DNA from: a bacterium MS4
Lineage (GTDB): Bacteria > Bacillota > Clostridia > Oscillospirales > Acutalibacteraceae
NCBI GenBank assembly: GCA_000752215.1
Contig: CCFG01000017.1
Span: forward strand, 372,001-436,000
Length of the DNA: 64,000 nucleotides
Direction: 5' to 3'
The notes under the pieces are model-generated. The model made no database searches. It saw only the letters and a list, made by a program, of their open reading frames with translations, and was not told the DNA's origin. Of the stretch, positions 16,571 through 26,409 are shown in pieces (position 1 is the first letter of the stretch; the number at the start of each line of letters is the position of its first letter). The position numbers and the translations under genes are program-made.

Positions 16571-17974
16571 ATGAAAGAAAAAATATTTTCATTGGGAATT
16601 CTGCTGCTGTGCATCACCATGCTGTCCGGAACATTCTCCGGCTGCACGCCGTCTTCTTCAGGCGGCCCGGCGTCGTCTTCCCCCAGCAGCGCGACGGCGG
16701 TGGCCGGCAAGCAGGCTGTCACCAATGTCACCTTCTGGTATTCCATGGGCGGGCTGGGCGAAAAAGCACTCCAGAAAATGATCAACGATTTCAACAGCTC
16801 TCAATCCGATATCCATGTGGACGCCAAGTATGAAGGCAGCTATACGGATGCAATGAACAAGCTCAAAAACTCTATCAAAGGCGGCCAGCTCCCTGATGTT
16901 GTCCAGTTGGGAGACGAGAGCACGCGGTTCATGATGGAAAACAAAAGTGTCTTACCTCTTCAGAATCTCATTGACGCGGAAAAATACGATCTTTCCACCC
17001 TTGAGCCGAACATTCTGGCTTTTTACAGCCTCGGCGGCAAGCTGTACTCTATGCCCTTCAACAATTCCACCCCCATTTTATACTACAATAAAGACCTCTT
17101 TCGAGCCGCGGGCCTCGATCCCGAGAATCCCCCCAAGACCATGGATGAATTGATCGCCGCCGGAAAGAAGATTTCGAAAAAAGACGCTAAGGGGAATCTG
17201 CAGGTTTCCGGCTGCGAAATCAACAATAGCGATATCAATGAATGGCTGTTCTCGGAGTGGATGTGCCTGCAGGGTCTGCCCTTTGCCAACAACGACAATG
17301 GCAGAAGTCAGAGGTCGACCGCCGTGGCCTACGACCAGAATGGCGGCGGTCTGAAAATACTTCAGAAGCTGCTCGAGGTACAGAAATCCGGCACAGCGAG
17401 TTCGGCAAAGACCATCAATGATATTTTCGGACGTTTTGCTTCCGGTCAGTCGGCGATGATGCTGTCTTCTTCCGCAGGTCTTTACACGGTGCTCACTACG
17501 ATCGGCAGCACATTTGAGGTCGGCACAGGACCCATGCCGTCCATCAGCGCAGGCGACAAGGGCGGCATATCCGTTGGCGGAGCGGCGCTATGGATGATGG
17601 ACACCAAGGATTCCGACAGGCAGAAAGCCGCGTTTGAATTCATAAAGTTTATGGCTTCCCCGGAGCAACAAGCCTACTGGTGCGGTCAGACGGGCTATTT
17701 CCCCGTCACCACGAAATCCTATGATCTGCCGGAGATGAAACAGCTCCTTTCGGAGAAGCCCCAGTTCAAAGCCGCAATCGACCAGCTTCACAAATCGAGC
17801 CCCCAGAATCAAGGCGTCCTGATCGGCACTTTCCCCGAGCTTACCCAACAGTATGAAGATATGATCAACAAGGTGCTCTCCGGGGAGTGGACACCCGAGG
17901 AAGGAATCAAGAATGCGGCCGGCCAAGCAAACAAAACCATCGCGGAATATAATGAAAACAATCCCCTCGATTAA
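16571..17974 (+). CDS. Sugar ABC transporter substrate-binding lipoprotein
   Basis: A 467-residue family 1 extracellular solute-binding protein. The N-terminal signal peptide ends in a lipobox-like TFSGC (Cys25), followed by a Ser/Pro-rich linker, so it is anchored outside the membrane. Typical segments are VTFWYSMGG, YEGSYTDAMNK and the C-terminal AYWCGQTGYFPV. ATG 16571 is preceded by AAGGAGG. It heads an operon with two CUT1 permeases, a PHP protein and a DeoR regulator. No ATPase is encoded nearby, so a shared MsmX-type ATPase is expected. The sugar is unknown. Confidence 0.93.
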   Translation: MKEKIFSLGILLLCITMLSGTFSGCTPSSSGGPASSSPSSATAVAGKQAVTNVTFWYSMGGLGEKALQKMINDFNSSQSDIHVDAKYEGSYTDAMNKLKNSIKGGQLPDVVQLGDESTRFMMENKSVLPLQNLIDAEKYDLSTLEPNILAFYSLGGKLYSMPFNNSTPILYYNKDLFRAAGLDPENPPKTMDELIAAGKKISKKDAKGNLQVSGCEINNSDINEWLFSEWMCLQGLPFANNDNGRSQRSTAVAYDQNGGGLKILQKLLEVQKSGTASSAKTINDIFGRFASGQSAMMLSSSAGLYTVLTTIGSTFEVGTGPMPSISAGDKGGISVGGAALWMMDTKDSDRQKAAFEFIKFMASPEQQAYWCGQTGYFPVTTKSYDLPEMKQLLSEKPQFKAAIDQLHKSSPQNQGVLIGTFPELTQQYEDMINKVLSGEWTPEEGIKNAAGQANKTIAEYNENNPLD

Positions 17975-18030
17975 GGACCAAGCCACGGGCATAACCCCAT
18001 GGTGCAGGGGATTTGGAAGGAGAGGATACC

Positions 18031-18912
18031 ATGAAACGCCCGGATACCGCCTCGGCCGTTTTTAAAAGAATAGAACCCTATTTTTATCTGGTTCCGTGTT
18101 TGATGTTGGTCGGACTTTTTGTTTACTGGCCGCTGTTCCATACGCTTTTCCTCAGCCTTTCCAAAACAAACGCAATGGGGGATGCGGTGCGGTTCGTGGG
18201 AATTGAGAATTACCGGACCGTCCTCTTTTCCAAGGAGTTTCTCAATTCCTGTGTCGTGACGGGCAAGTTTGTATTGCTCACGGCAATCCCATCCATTGCG
18301 CTCGGACTTGCGCTGGCACTGCTGACGGAAAAAAAGAAACGGGGCAGCAGCGTTTTCGAGATGCTCTTTTCCATGCCGGTGGTAATCGCGTCCGCCTCCG
18401 GCGCCATGATCTGGAAGCTGATGCTCAGTCCCTCCACCGGCTTTGTCAACTTCATTTTCGGCCAGAAGCAGAACTGGTTTACGGACAAGCAGTTCGCGCT
18501 GTTCGCCGTTGCGGCGCTGACCGTGTGGCTGAGTGTGGGAATCAATTATATATTTTTCCTGACCGGCCTAAGAAATGTTCCCGGAAGCATTTCTCAGGCC
18601 GCAGACATGGACGGCGCAGGACCGTTTCAGAAATTCTTCAGAATTACGCTTCCGATGATCTCGCCTACCCTCTTTCTGACATTTATCATGAATATAGCGT
18701 CCTTTGCACAGACCTTCACGCAGATCATGATCCTTACCCGCGGCGGACCGGAGCAGTCCACCAATGTTTTGGTTTATTCCATCTACAATAACGCCTTTGT
18801 GAATGACCGATATGCCGTCGCCTGCGTCCAGTCCATCTTCCTGTTCCTGATCTTGCTGGTGGTGACCCTACTGCAATTCCGGCTGGAAAAAAGGGTGGTG
18901 TACGATTCTTGA
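18031..18912 (+). CDS. Sugar ABC transporter permease (MalF/UgpA type)
   Basis: A 293-residue inner-membrane permease with six predicted membrane segments. The EAA loop that docks the ATPase is visible as QAADMDGAGPFQKFFRITLP. ATG 18031 follows AAGGAG; a TTG at 18013 lies upstream in frame but overlaps that site. The gene ends two bases before the next permease starts, so the two are translated together. Confidence 0.93.
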   Translation: MKRPDTASAVFKRIEPYFYLVPCLMLVGLFVYWPLFHTLFLSLSKTNAMGDAVRFVGIENYRTVLFSKEFLNSCVVTGKFVLLTAIPSIALGLALALLTEKKKRGSSVFEMLFSMPVVIASASGAMIWKLMLSPSTGFVNFIFGQKQNWFTDKQFALFAVAALTVWLSVGINYIFFLTGLRNVPGSISQAADMDGAGPFQKFFRITLPMISPTLFLTFIMNIASFAQTFTQIMILTRGGPEQSTNVLVYSIYNNAFVNDRYAVACVQSIFLFLILLVVTLLQFRLEKRVVYDS

Positions 18913-18913
18913 T

Positions 18914-19744
18914 ATGAAGCGTGTGTCTATACAGAGGACAGGGGCCATCCCCTTCCTGTTGAAACTGATTTTCGGGTTTCTAATGGTTATTCCGCTGGTT
19001 TATTGTGTTTCGCTGTCGCTGATGACGCCGGGCGAGATATTCAGTTACCCGCCCAGGCTGTTTCCAGGTAGCTTGAATACAGACAACTACCGGGAGCTTC
19101 TTCAAACGATTCCCCTGTTCCGCTTTCTAGCGAACTCCGTGTTTCTGGCGACCATATCCACCGCAAGCAAAGTCCTTCTGGACAGCCTTGCCGCCTATGC
19201 TTTTGCCTTTTTTGAGTTTAAGGGAAAAAAGGTGCTGTTTTTTGTGATTCTGTTCGCCTATATGGTGCCCACGGAATCAATCATCGTTGGGAATTTTTCC
19301 ACAATTACAAAAATGGGGCTGCTGGATACCATGGCCGCAATACTGCTGCCCAACCTGGCCTCGGCGATCGGCGTTTTCGTCATGCGTCAGCGTTTTATTT
19401 CCATCCCGAAAGAGCTTCGGGAGGTTGCAGTGATCGACGGCTGCGGCTCTATGCGCTTTTTTTGGCACATCGCGCTGCCGGTGGCACAGTCCTCGGCTGC
19501 TTCTCTTGCGATGATAGAATTCGTCGGATCATGGAATATGTATCTGTGGCCGCTTCTGGTAACGAACAGCACCGAAAACCGGACCATCCAGGTTGGCATA
19601 AGCATGTTGAACTTTTCAGACTCCCAGTCCTATGGACTTTGCGCAGCGGGGATCGTAGCGTCACTTGTCCCGCCCATCGTTCTGTTTCTGCTGTGCAACA
19701 AAAAAATCGTCGAGGGCCTTACTGCCGGGGCTGTGAAGGGATAA
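18914..19744 (+). CDS. Sugar ABC transporter permease (MalG/UgpE type)
   Basis: A 276-residue permease, partner of the preceding one in a heterodimeric CUT1 channel. Six membrane segments are predicted and the EAA loop reads EVAVIDGCGSMRFFWHIALP. The start ATG at 18914 lies two bases past the stop of its partner. Confidence 0.93.
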   Translation: MKRVSIQRTGAIPFLLKLIFGFLMVIPLVYCVSLSLMTPGEIFSYPPRLFPGSLNTDNYRELLQTIPLFRFLANSVFLATISTASKVLLDSLAAYAFAFFEFKGKKVLFFVILFAYMVPTESIIVGNFSTITKMGLLDTMAAILLPNLASAIGVFVMRQRFISIPKELREVAVIDGCGSMRFFWHIALPVAQSSAASLAMIEFVGSWNMYLWPLLVTNSTENRTIQVGISMLNFSDSQSYGLCAAGIVASLVPPIVLFLLCNKKIVEGLTAGAVKG

Positions 19745-19787
19745 CCCGGGCGAAAACAAATTTACATCATGGAAGGTTAATCAAAAG

Positions 19788-20768
19788 ATGAACATTGAGA
19801 TCCCCGCGTTCTCCAAACGCGGCAATTGGTACAAAGGAAACCTGCACACACATACGGTCCTTTCGGACGGAAAGGCCACCGCACAACAGATCGCCGCGCT
19901 GTATCGGAAAGCCGGCTATCATTTTCTTGCAATCACCGATCATAATGTGTTTCAAACCTATCCGCAGTTCTCCGACGAGCGGTTTTTAATGCTTGCGGGC
20001 ATCGAGCTTACGCCGGGGTTTGACAGAAGCGATCGTGAATTGATGGAAACCATGGAGGCATACCAGAAGGGTGAATTTGAATTCAAAAAAGCGAGACCTT
20101 CCCTTTGCCAAAAGATTGATGCGCTGTGCAGCCCGCACGTGATTGCCGTCTCCCGGCAGGAAAGCAGTGTGTTTTGGGAGGCAGAAAGCTGCCGGCTGAC
20201 GGGAATCCAGAATATGATCGATTATGCTGCAGGAAAAGATTGTCTTTCCGTCGTGGCCCATCCTACATGGTCGAAGCTGGATACACAAACACTGCTTTCC
20301 CTCCATGGCCATACCGCCATAGAAGTCTACAACCACGCCAGCAGTCCCTGGGAAGAATCCTCCATCCACTGGGATTCGGTGCTGGACCACGGTGTCCGCG
20401 CATTCGGTATGGCCTGTGACGATACGCACGAGCCGGGTGATGCCTGTGGAGGGTATCTTATGGTCAGGGCTGCCTCTCTGACATATGATGCTATCATCGG
20501 GGCACTTGAGAGCGGCGACTATTATTCTTCCTGCGGCCCTGTGATAGAAAATTTCTATTTTGACGGAGGGAACGTGGGGATTTGCTGCTCGAAGGTGAAA
20601 GAGATCCGCTTTCTGACAGACAATCGGTTCGGCCGGACATACCGTGCAGAAAAGGGATCCTTTCTGACGCATTGCACCCATAAACTTTTAGGAAACGAGC
20701 AATATGTACGCGCGGAAATCGTGGACATAGAGGGCCGTAAAGCATGGACAAATCCGGTATTTCTATGA
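19788..20768 (+). CDS. PHP-domain metal-dependent phosphoesterase
   Basis: A 326-residue PHP-type hydrolase. Metal ligands are seen in NLHTHTVLSDG, ITDHN, VVAHPTW and ACDDTHEPGD, in the usual order. PHP proteins remove phosphate or cleave phosphodiesters. Placed after the permeases, it may act on an imported phosphorylated or phosphodiester-linked sugar; this is an inference from position. The product has no signal peptide and should be cytoplasmic. Confidence 0.88.
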   Translation: MNIEIPAFSKRGNWYKGNLHTHTVLSDGKATAQQIAALYRKAGYHFLAITDHNVFQTYPQFSDERFLMLAGIELTPGFDRSDRELMETMEAYQKGEFEFKKARPSLCQKIDALCSPHVIAVSRQESSVFWEAESCRLTGIQNMIDYAAGKDCLSVVAHPTWSKLDTQTLLSLHGHTAIEVYNHASSPWEESSIHWDSVLDHGVRAFGMACDDTHEPGDACGGYLMVRAASLTYDAIIGALESGDYYSSCGPVIENFYFDGGNVGICCSKVKEIRFLTDNRFGRTYRAEKGSFLTHCTHKLLGNEQYVRAEIVDIEGRKAWTNPVFL

Positions 20769-20817
20769 TAAGATTCTTTCATACATGCATAAACGATCAT
20801 AACGGGAGGAAAGAGCA

Positions 20818-21600
20818 GTGTCATTGGAGGGTGAAGACCGCAAAGCCTATATTCTCAGCATGTTGGACAGCATGGGAAAAGTAAAGGTTACTCTGCTTTC
20901 GGAGGAATTGCAGGTAACGCCGGAGACCATAAGACGATATCTGGAGGAACTGGAAAAGGAGAAGCGGATCAAGCGTGTGTATGGAGGTGCTATCAAGATT
21001 TCAGGCGGAGATGAGATGCCCTATGCCGACCGGACGATCCATAATATCGACGCGAAAAAGAAGATCGGGGAATCCGCTGCAAGTCTTGTCTGCGACGATG
21101 AGCTGATCGTGATAGACGTTGGAACCACCACGCTGCAAATGGCGCAGCATATTCTGCACCGGAAAAACCTTGTTGTGGTCACATCCTCTTTCGCCGCGTT
21201 GAAGGAACTGATTCAATATAAAAACAGCGACACTTTTTCCGGCCGGATTATCTTTATCGGCGGTGATATCAATTCACGTCAGATGACAGTCTCCGGAACG
21301 CTTGCCGAAGATTTTATAGAAAATCTGTATGCGGACAAGGCTTTTATTTCCGTCGCCGGATTTTCTCTGGAGGGTGGCCTGACTTCCTATGACCTGAATG
21401 AATGTACGCTCACAAGGAAGATCCTGCATCATGCGGGGCAGAACATCGTACTCGCCGACCATTCTAAAATAGGATGCCGGAACCATTATAAAATCGGTGA
21501 TCTTTCCGCTGTGGATAAGATCATCTGCGACGTGCCCGCTCCCGCGGAGTGGGCGCCGGTGCTTGCGCAGATGGGAATAGAATGGATCTGCGCCGAATAA
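20818..21600 (+). CDS. DeoR/GlpR family transcriptional regulator
   Basis: A 260-residue regulator: an N-terminal winged helix (VTLLSEELQVTPETIRRYLEEL, about residues 20-60) and a C-terminal sugar-phosphate sensor with DVGTTTLQMA and AGFSLEGGLTS. The start is GTG 20818, with AGGAAAGAGCA upstream. Last gene of the sugar-transport operon, it most likely represses it until a phosphorylated intermediate binds. Confidence 0.92.
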   Translation: MSLEGEDRKAYILSMLDSMGKVKVTLLSEELQVTPETIRRYLEELEKEKRIKRVYGGAIKISGGDEMPYADRTIHNIDAKKKIGESAASLVCDDELIVIDVGTTTLQMAQHILHRKNLVVVTSSFAALKELIQYKNSDTFSGRIIFIGGDINSRQMTVSGTLAEDFIENLYADKAFISVAGFSLEGGLTSYDLNECTLTRKILHHAGQNIVLADHSKIGCRNHYKIGDLSAVDKIICDVPAPAEWAPVLAQMGIEWICAE

Positions 21601-21690
21601 GATAACCCAGAAAAGAGCGGTAGTACCGACTGTCCAATGAATTGCACGCGGACTGCAGCAACCACTTTAAATGATGGTTCTATCGACGCA

Positions 21691-21721
21691 AAGGGCATGG
21701 GAGATTCCCGTGCCCTTGTTT
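21691..21721 (+). terminator. Rho-independent terminator of the sugar operon
   Basis: A 12-bp stem with one G-T pair (AAGGGCATGGGA / TCCCGTGCCCTT), a three-base loop and a following GTTTTGT run. Confidence 0.85.
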
Positions 21722-21881
21722 TGTCTGTTCTTATGGGGGTTGTTTTAAGGGCGGAAATCGCCTGACAGCACGTTTGCTACGCAAAGTAGCAGATTTTTAA
21801 TAAGATGTAAGCAATCATTGCTTGTTTCTTTATGGAACAAAGCATATCATGAATGCAATGAATCTTTTAGGGGGATTAAAA

Positions 21882-22790
21882 GTGAATTTACCGGAAAAGA
21901 TCAAGGGTTTGCGCAGGCAATACAATTTATCACAGGAACAGATTGCGGACAAAATCGGTGTTTCAAGACAGGCAATTACAAAATGGGAAACCGGCGGCGG
22001 TCTGCCGGATATTGAAAATCTCATTTCAATCGCAGCGCTGTTCAATGTTTCTGTTGACGAGCTTCTGTCCGCAGAAAAGTTGAGAGAGCATTCTGACTTT
22101 TTCCTGAATGAAAGCGTGACCGAATACGACATTGATCTTTCAAAGCACTATGATTTTTATATCGGCGACGCACATGAAGTTGTGATTCAGGGCAGCGATA
22201 CTGAAAAACTAAAGGTGCGACTGGCATCAAAGCTGCTCGACAAGCTTGAAAGCAAATATAAAATAAAACTGGATGATCGTAAAAACCGGATCGACATCGG
22301 CGTGAAAAACATTGACGTCGGAAAAACACAAACACAAGATGCGCTCTATATCATCATATCCTTACCTCAAAAGTTTCTTGCAGGTCTCGAAATTTCAGCC
22401 TCCGCATCGGCATTAAAGATTCGTAACGTAAAAATCGGATCGCTGGAATTCAGCGGCAAAGTAAGTTCCGTTCAAACAAGTAATTTCCATGGTCATTTAG
22501 AGTTGGACTCTTCCTGCAATATGGAAATCACCTGTGGCGATCTTTATGGTCAAATCGATGTCAACCAAATCTCCGCCGCTTCTATTATCCATGTTCCTGC
22601 AGGGACAGGTTACTTTGCAAAGGTGAAGGGACATTCGAACCGGCTTTTGTTTACACGTGACGGGAAAGAAAGCGAACCGGTTTTGGACGTTAAATCGGAT
22701 CATCGGATAGAACTGAGCGGAATAAATTCAGAGCTCATTATCGACGAGTACACCAGGCTGGCGGAAAAGACGAAGGAGGTATCTTTATGA
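21882..22790 (+). CDS. XRE-family regulator with DUF4097-like C-terminal domain
   Basis: A 302-residue protein. Residues about 3-62 are a helix-turn-helix of the XRE type (LRRQYNLSQEQIADKIGVSRQAITKWE). The rest is a repetitive beta-rich domain like DUF4097 adhesin-type beta-helices. GTG 21882 is chosen because GGGGG stands upstream and the HTH begins right after; in-frame codons before it lack a site. It overlaps the next gene by four bases (ATGA), so the two are co-translated. Probably it controls the CPBP partner and itself. Confidence 0.85.
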   Translation: MNLPEKIKGLRRQYNLSQEQIADKIGVSRQAITKWETGGGLPDIENLISIAALFNVSVDELLSAEKLREHSDFFLNESVTEYDIDLSKHYDFYIGDAHEVVIQGSDTEKLKVRLASKLLDKLESKYKIKLDDRKNRIDIGVKNIDVGKTQTQDALYIIISLPQKFLAGLEISASASALKIRNVKIGSLEFSGKVSSVQTSNFHGHLELDSSCNMEITCGDLYGQIDVNQISAASIIHVPAGTGYFAKVKGHSNRLLFTRDGKESEPVLDVKSDHRIELSGINSELIIDEYTRLAEKTKEVSL

Positions 22791-23629
22791 GCGCAAATAA
22801 ATATTGTCACCCGATTCTATTTTACGGTTTAGCCGTAGGAATACCTTGGGCATTTTGGTTTACAGCAGCCTATATCAGCCACATAACGCCGAGCAATGAT
22901 TTCCGTATCACGCTGGCAAGCGCATTAGGAGTAATTGGTCTGTCAGGCCCGATGGTCATCGCCGCTTTCTTAATCTTTCCGGACAAAGAACTGCGTGATG
23001 ATTTTCTTGGCAGGTTTTGTAACTTCAAAGGGATAAAGCCTGTATATCTTTTGGCGGCATGTTCTCTGATGCTTGTAAGTATTCTCCTCGCTCAGGCTAT
23101 TTCCCTGCTTTTTGGATACAGCGTGGATCAATTTCGTCTTTCAGGAGCATTTACCTTTTCCGCGGGTATTTACCCTGCGTGGTTTGTCCTGATACTTGCA
23201 CCGTTATTGGAAGAGATGGCCTGGCATACATATGGTACGGACTGCCTGCGGGCACGGTTCAACCTTTTCACCGCTTCCATGATATTCGGAATCATATGGA
23301 TCACATGGCACATTCCGCTTAGCTTTATCAAAGATTATTATCAAAGCAATTTGGTTGCGTCGGGTTGGCTGTTTACCGTAAACTATGCGGTCAGCATTAT
23401 CCCCTTTGTGATTCTGATGAATTGGCTGTATTACAAAACGGGACGCAATATTTTGGTGGCAATTGCTTTTCATATCACTGCAAACCTATTTAATGAAATC
23501 TTCATGACGGATCCACACAGCAAAGTAATTCAAACGCTTCTCCTGACTGGGCTGGCGATTTTTCTCCTCATAAAAGAAAGAAATTTCTTTTTTAATCCAG
23601 CCGGTCTCACCGACTGCATGATCCACTAA
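22787..23629 (+). CDS. CPBP family intramembrane protease-like protein
   Basis: A 280-residue protein with about eight membrane segments. CPBP motifs: LLEEMAWHTYG in the EExxxR position (here His in place of Arg), ITWHIP (His) and FHITANL (HxxxN). The EE-x-x-W-H-x-Y-G form is a recognisable subgroup. It is coupled to the XRE-DUF4097 gene by an ATGA overlap. Role unknown. Confidence 0.85.
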   Translation: MSANKYCHPILFYGLAVGIPWAFWFTAAYISHITPSNDFRITLASALGVIGLSGPMVIAAFLIFPDKELRDDFLGRFCNFKGIKPVYLLAACSLMLVSILLAQAISLLFGYSVDQFRLSGAFTFSAGIYPAWFVLILAPLLEEMAWHTYGTDCLRARFNLFTASMIFGIIWITWHIPLSFIKDYYQSNLVASGWLFTVNYAVSIIPFVILMNWLYYKTGRNILVAIAFHITANLFNEIFMTDPHSKVIQTLLLTGLAIFLLIKERNFFFNPAGLTDCMIH

Positions 23630-23728
23630 ATTACCCGCACTGGAAGCGCAGCCGGCAACAAAAAGGAGATGATTGCAAAGTTAAAATGTGGTATAATAAA
23701 TAAAAAGCCATGAAAAGGAGGCTTGCCT

Positions 23729-24484
23729 ATGAAAAAGCGGTTGCTGGAGTTGTTACAGGAAGAAAAAGAGATGAAGCTCAAGGGTGGTTTGTACCAGCAG
23801 ACGCAGATAAAACTCGCGTATAACTCCAACCGTATCGAGGGAAGCCGCCTTTCGGAAGACCAGACGCGGTACATCTACGAAACCAACACCATCAACACTC
23901 CTCCGGAGGAATCCGCCGACGTGGATGATATCATCGAGACCGTCAATCACTTTTCTTGTTTCGACCACATGCTTGTCCACGCGGATGAAAAACTGACGGA
24001 AGACATGATCAAGGAGTTCCATCGACTCTTGAAGCGCAACACCTCGGACGAACGCAAGGAATGGTTCCGCATCGGGGACTACAAAGCCAGAGCAAATGTT
24101 GTCGGCGGTATGAGGACAACCTCCCCCTCAAAGGTTGGCATTGAAATGAGCAACCTGCTTGACGGTTATCATGCGAAAGGACCCATTGCCGTGAAGGATA
24201 TTATAGACTTCCATTACCATTTCGAATGCATCCATCCCTTTCAGGATGGAAACGGCCGGGTCGGACGCATCATTCTCTTCAAAGAGTGCCTGCGGAACGA
24301 CATCATGCCCTTCATCATAGATGAAGAACATAAGCTGTTTTATTACCGCGGTTTAAAGGAGTATAAATCTGAGAAGGGGTATCTCACGGACACCTGCCTT
24401 TCGGCTCAGGATCAGTACGCAGCGATGGTGACATACTTCTTCCCGGAACTCACGCAGTCCGCGTCGGTGCGTACACAGTTATAA
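23729..24484 (+). CDS. Fic family protein, class II
   Basis: A 251-residue Fic-domain enzyme, expected to transfer AMP or another phosphate-containing group from a nucleotide to a protein hydroxyl. The active loop is complete: HPFQDGNGRVGR (about 169-180). The N-terminal part holds SNRIEG (33-38), the S-x-x-x-E-G inhibitory motif typical of self-inhibited class II Fic proteins. ATG 23729 follows AAGGAGG. No antitoxin gene is adjacent, which agrees with built-in inhibition. The target is unknown. Confidence 0.9.
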   Translation: MKKRLLELLQEEKEMKLKGGLYQQTQIKLAYNSNRIEGSRLSEDQTRYIYETNTINTPPEESADVDDIIETVNHFSCFDHMLVHADEKLTEDMIKEFHRLLKRNTSDERKEWFRIGDYKARANVVGGMRTTSPSKVGIEMSNLLDGYHAKGPIAVKDIIDFHYHFECIHPFQDGNGRVGRIILFKECLRNDIMPFIIDEEHKLFYYRGLKEYKSEKGYLTDTCLSAQDQYAAMVTYFFPELTQSASVRTQL

Positions 24485-24502
24485 GAAATCCGTATCAATG
24501 AT

Positions 24503-24547
24503 AAGCACCTTTTGATTTCATGAGAAGTCAAAAGGCGCTTTTATTTA
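24503..24547 (+). terminator. Rho-independent terminator after the Fic gene
   Basis: A long stem (AAGCACCTTTTGATTTC / GAAGTCAAAAGGCGCTT, two mismatches) with a four-base loop, then TTTTATTT. Confidence 0.9.
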
Positions 24548-24619
24548 AGAAAAACGGATCAACATCTGCCAGTCCGTGTCTTGCGTATAGCTTACAGTCT
24601 CATAGAATGCAAAGCCACG

Positions 24620-25240
24620 TTACCTGTTTGGATTCCAATATATTCTGCAAAATTCTTCAACCTGCTTATCAAGCAATATCAGTGCGGTGTCTTCTTCCTC
24701 CGGCTCTCCCATATATTTAGTAAGCAGAAAGAAAATAGGAGAATAAAAGCTTACTGCCATTATTTCAGGATCAATCGAAATAAAATACCCCTGTCGTGTC
24801 ATTTCACGAAATAGATTTGCCTGATAAGTAATGCTTTCTTCCATAAATATTCTGTGATAAATTTTGTAGATCTCTGGAGAGTGGTACTGCTCCATCATTG
24901 CCATTCTCCAAAATCGCGAAACGAAATTATCTTTCAGATAAAATAAGAAAATTTGTCTGCTAAGAGTCCGGAGACCGTCAATGTTCAATTTTCCATATGC
25001 ATTTGCTTCCGCCTTGCAGTCCCCTGAGGCCAGCCCGGCCACAGGAGAGAGTCCGGACATACGGTTTTGCATTTCTTTTACTATCGTGTCAAAAATCTCT
25101 TTCTTGCTTTTGAAATGCTTATACAGTGAACTGTCCTTGATTCCTACCGCATCCGCAACATTCTTTACACTGGTTCCCTTGTAGCCTTTTGTGGAAAAGA
25201 GCGTCAGGGCCTCTTCAATAATCTTTTCTTTTGTTGTCAT
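24620..25240 (-). CDS. TetR family transcriptional regulator
   Basis: A 206-residue regulator with an N-terminal TetR helix-turn-helix (EEALTLFSTKGYKGTSVKNV...SSLYKHFKSKKEIFD, about 7-50) and a helical ligand-binding part. Its start overlaps the stop of the radical SAM gene by four bases, so both come from one promoter. The two palindromes over that promoter (26366-26409) are its likely operators, giving self-control. Confidence 0.93.
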   Translation of the reverse strand: MTTKEKIIEEALTLFSTKGYKGTSVKNVADAVGIKDSSLYKHFKSKKEIFDTIVKEMQNRMSGLSPVAGLASGDCKAEANAYGKLNIDGLRTLSRQIFLFYLKDNFVSRFWRMAMMEQYHSPEIYKIYHRIFMEESITYQANLFREMTRQGYFISIDPEIMAVSFYSPIFFLLTKYMGEPEEEDTALILLDKQVEEFCRIYWNPNR

Positions 25241-26343
25241 GTTGACTCCTTCAGTAGCATCTTGACCTGTGTCTCTTGGTCAAAGAGGGCACATCCGCCG
25301 GTATGCTCCCGCATCAGGTAGCCCTGCCGCAGCTTTTGAAAAAAGGGAGATTGCAAGGATTCCTGCAAAGAGGTATCAGAAACATTGACATCCGAGTACG
25401 GAGAAAACGGACAGGGCTCCGCCCCTCCAAATGCATTGATATGAAAAAATCCCCGCCCTGCTGCCAGGCAGCCTCCTGAACTTTTTTCATCTCCCGGAAA
25501 AGCAATCATTAACATATCCGAACGGCTGGCCCTGACAGCATCAAGTCTCTGGGCAAGCTGTTTTCTGGCTTCGTCATCCAGTGCCAAATCAGCGGTCCGA
25601 TGATCTACAGGAACATATTCCACATAAATAATTGCTTTGCAGCCGCTGACGCTCAATTCGTCGATAAAAGAATCCGATAAAACCTCCATCAGGTTCTGTT
25701 TTGTCACTGTGACGGAAGCTCCGAATAACAGCTGCCTGTTATGTAGTTCCTGCAGCGCGGAATGCAATTGTTGATAAATCCCGGCCCCGCGTCGGGCATC
25801 CGTTGTCTCGCGATTTCCCTCAATGCTTACAATCGGGATTAAATTCCGTTTCCGATCCAGCAGCTCCAGATAGTCCTGATCAAACATCGTTCCGTTTGTA
25901 AAGACCGGGAACAAAATACTTGAATACTCTCCGGCTGTTTCCAGCACATCGCGTCGAACAAAGGGTTCACCGCCGGCCAGAAGAATAAACCCTATCCCTA
26001 AATCGGCTGCTTCCTGAAAAATGCTTCCCCACTGTTCCGCTCGCAGAAGCTGTTGGGCATTTTCGGTTGAATCTTGGTCATAGCAGCTATGGTTGGCTCT
26101 CGCATAGCAGCCTTTGCAATGCAAATTACATTGTGTAGTGATACTTGCAATCAAAAACGGCGGAATATGCTGTCCGTTTTTTTGCGCTGCCTGTCGTAGT
26201 TTGATGGACCGTTTACTCTGCGCGGCATACTTCGCCATAAAACAACTCTCTTTTGGGTTGTACAGAGTTGCTTTCAGAATACCCGATACGATATTCTCAA
26301 CTCCGCCGGTCAAATACGATTCAAGACGAAAGGCTGCTTTCAT
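25237..26343 (-). CDS. Radical SAM protein with SPASM-like C-terminus
   Basis: A 368-residue enzyme that would bind a [4Fe-4S] cluster through Cys72, Cys76 and Cys79 (CNLHCKGC) and cleave S-adenosylmethionine to a radical. LAGGEPF is the SAM-binding GGE motif. Near the end, three more cysteines (GGCLA, EPCPF, GGCAL) suggest a SPASM or twitch type auxiliary cluster. No precursor peptide gene is seen close by. It is the first gene of a two-gene operon with a TetR regulator. The substrate is unknown. Confidence 0.88.
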   Translation of the reverse strand: MKAAFRLESYLTGGVENIVSGILKATLYNPKESCFMAKYAAQSKRSIKLRQAAQKNGQHIPPFLIASITTQCNLHCKGCYARANHSCYDQDSTENAQQLLRAEQWGSIFQEAADLGIGFILLAGGEPFVRRDVLETAGEYSSILFPVFTNGTMFDQDYLELLDRKRNLIPIVSIEGNRETTDARRGAGIYQQLHSALQELHNRQLLFGASVTVTKQNLMEVLSDSFIDELSVSGCKAIIYVEYVPVDHRTADLALDDEARKQLAQRLDAVRASRSDMLMIAFPGDEKSSGGCLAAGRGFFHINAFGGAEPCPFSPYSDVNVSDTSLQESLQSPFFQKLRQGYLMREHTGGCALFDQETQVKMLLKEST

Positions 26344-26365
26344 TATGTTTTGCCCCCTTGCAATA

Positions 26366-26409
26366 AGCTAGTAAATACTAGCTTTAAGTATAGCTAGTGA
26401 ATGCTAGCT
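26366..26409. promoter_or_regulatory. Twin palindromic operators for the TetR regulator
   Basis: Two 18-base palindromes, AGCTAGTAAATACTAGCT (26366-26383) and AGCTAGTGAATGCTAGCT (26392-26409), with centres 26 bases apart. The right one fills the spacer of the promoter and the left one lies just downstream of the -10 box. Binding would block transcription. Confidence 0.88.
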